Assembly: GCF_001654495.1 (NCBI RefSeq)
Contig: NZ_CP015849.1
Coordinates: 3,137,501-3,201,500, forward strand
DNA length: 64,000 bases
DNA from: Streptomyces sp. SAT1
GTDB lineage: Bacteria > Actinomycetota > Actinomycetes > Streptomycetales > Streptomycetaceae
Direction: 5' to 3'
Made by a program: the position numbers and the translations under genes. The notes beneath the pieces were generated by a model. It did not search any database. It was not told the origin of the DNA and worked only from the letters and a program-made list of their open reading frames with translations. This document shows positions 63,954 through 64,000 of the stretch, piece after piece. Each line of letters begins with the position of its first letter. Position 1 is the stretch's first letter.

Positions 63954-64000
63954 CCGCGCCTCCCGCGCCCCGCGCGGTTCCGTCCTCCGTCGCACCACCG

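Noticed and set aside
61962..63998. Long minus-strand frame opposite the CHAP hydrolase gene
   Set aside because: Its repeats simply mirror the duplicated modules of the real gene; the plus-strand product has signal peptide, catalytic Cys/His and correct codon bias.

Overview
This is chromosomal DNA from a Streptomyces or a very close actinobacterial relative. The evidence is the very high G+C content, the strong third-position G/C bias, the frequent GTG/TTG starts, menaquinone genes of the futalosine type (mqnB, mqnD), mycothiol-enzyme-like folds, WhiJ/DUF397/DUF6879-type regulatory genes, and a DasR-type (dre) site. The layout is ordinary core-arm chromosome. I see no rRNA, tRNA, CRISPR array, transposase, integrase or biosynthetic megagene cluster.

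Region 1 (1-12.5 kb). It opens with the first codons of a SIS-domain protein, then divergent pdxH and a citrate synthase gene with a palindrome between them. Eight tightly coupled minus-strand genes follow (12503 to 2408). In transcription order they are a TIGR03084 protein, an AtuA-like protein, acyl-CoA carboxylase beta, acyl-CoA carboxylase alpha, acyl-CoA dehydrogenase, a 4-coumarate-CoA-ligase-like enzyme, enoyl-CoA hydratase and a TetR repressor. Most junctions are 4-base overlaps, and a perfect 12-bp palindrome sits before the first gene. Together this looks like an acid-activation and branched/terpenoid acyl-CoA degradation pathway that its last gene represses.

Region 2 (12.6-18.4 kb). 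An EamA exporter, a large FAD/iron-sulfur D-lactate-dehydrogenase-type oxidoreductase with a repeat-encoded tail, and divergent serC.

Region 3 (18.4-22.9 kb). An accessory regulatory patch with two XRE regulators, a GHKL ATPase, two DUF397-type small proteins, DUF6879 and two unknowns. This is a WhiJ/AbaA-like locus.

Region 4 (22.9-33.3 kb). An M48 protease, a secreted beta-propeller-like protein, an SGNH hydrolase, a Uma2 nuclease and its internally deleted paralogue, an aldo/keto reductase, a 2'-5' RNA ligase-like protein, an MFS exporter with its MarR regulator, a ribbon-helix-helix protein, an NCS2 purine permease and DUF2530.

Region 5 (33.5-46.6 kb). A P-type ATPase, a sacsin/Hsp90-like ATPase, DUF3027, a 1-kb repeat-rich gap, an MFS protein, the DUF2771 lipoprotein, mqnB-mqnD (mqnB lacks a normal start codon), a cold-shock protein, a small membrane protein and a HAD phosphatase.

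Region 6 (46.7-64 kb). A membrane protein, an XPB-type helicase and its probable partner protein separated by phoD, a GT87 mannosyltransferase-like protein, a HelD-like helicase, cutC with the dre-like site, two mycothiol-enzyme-like proteins (one fused to an acetyltransferase), an HD-domain protein, and two secreted peptidoglycan-binding proteins, one with a CHAP hydrolase domain.

A recurring feature is a TANNNT-like -10 box lying 6-7 nt before an ATG/GTG, which points to leaderless transcripts for about a dozen genes. G-rich tandem repeats are also frequent in gaps, at stop codons and inside some coding tails.
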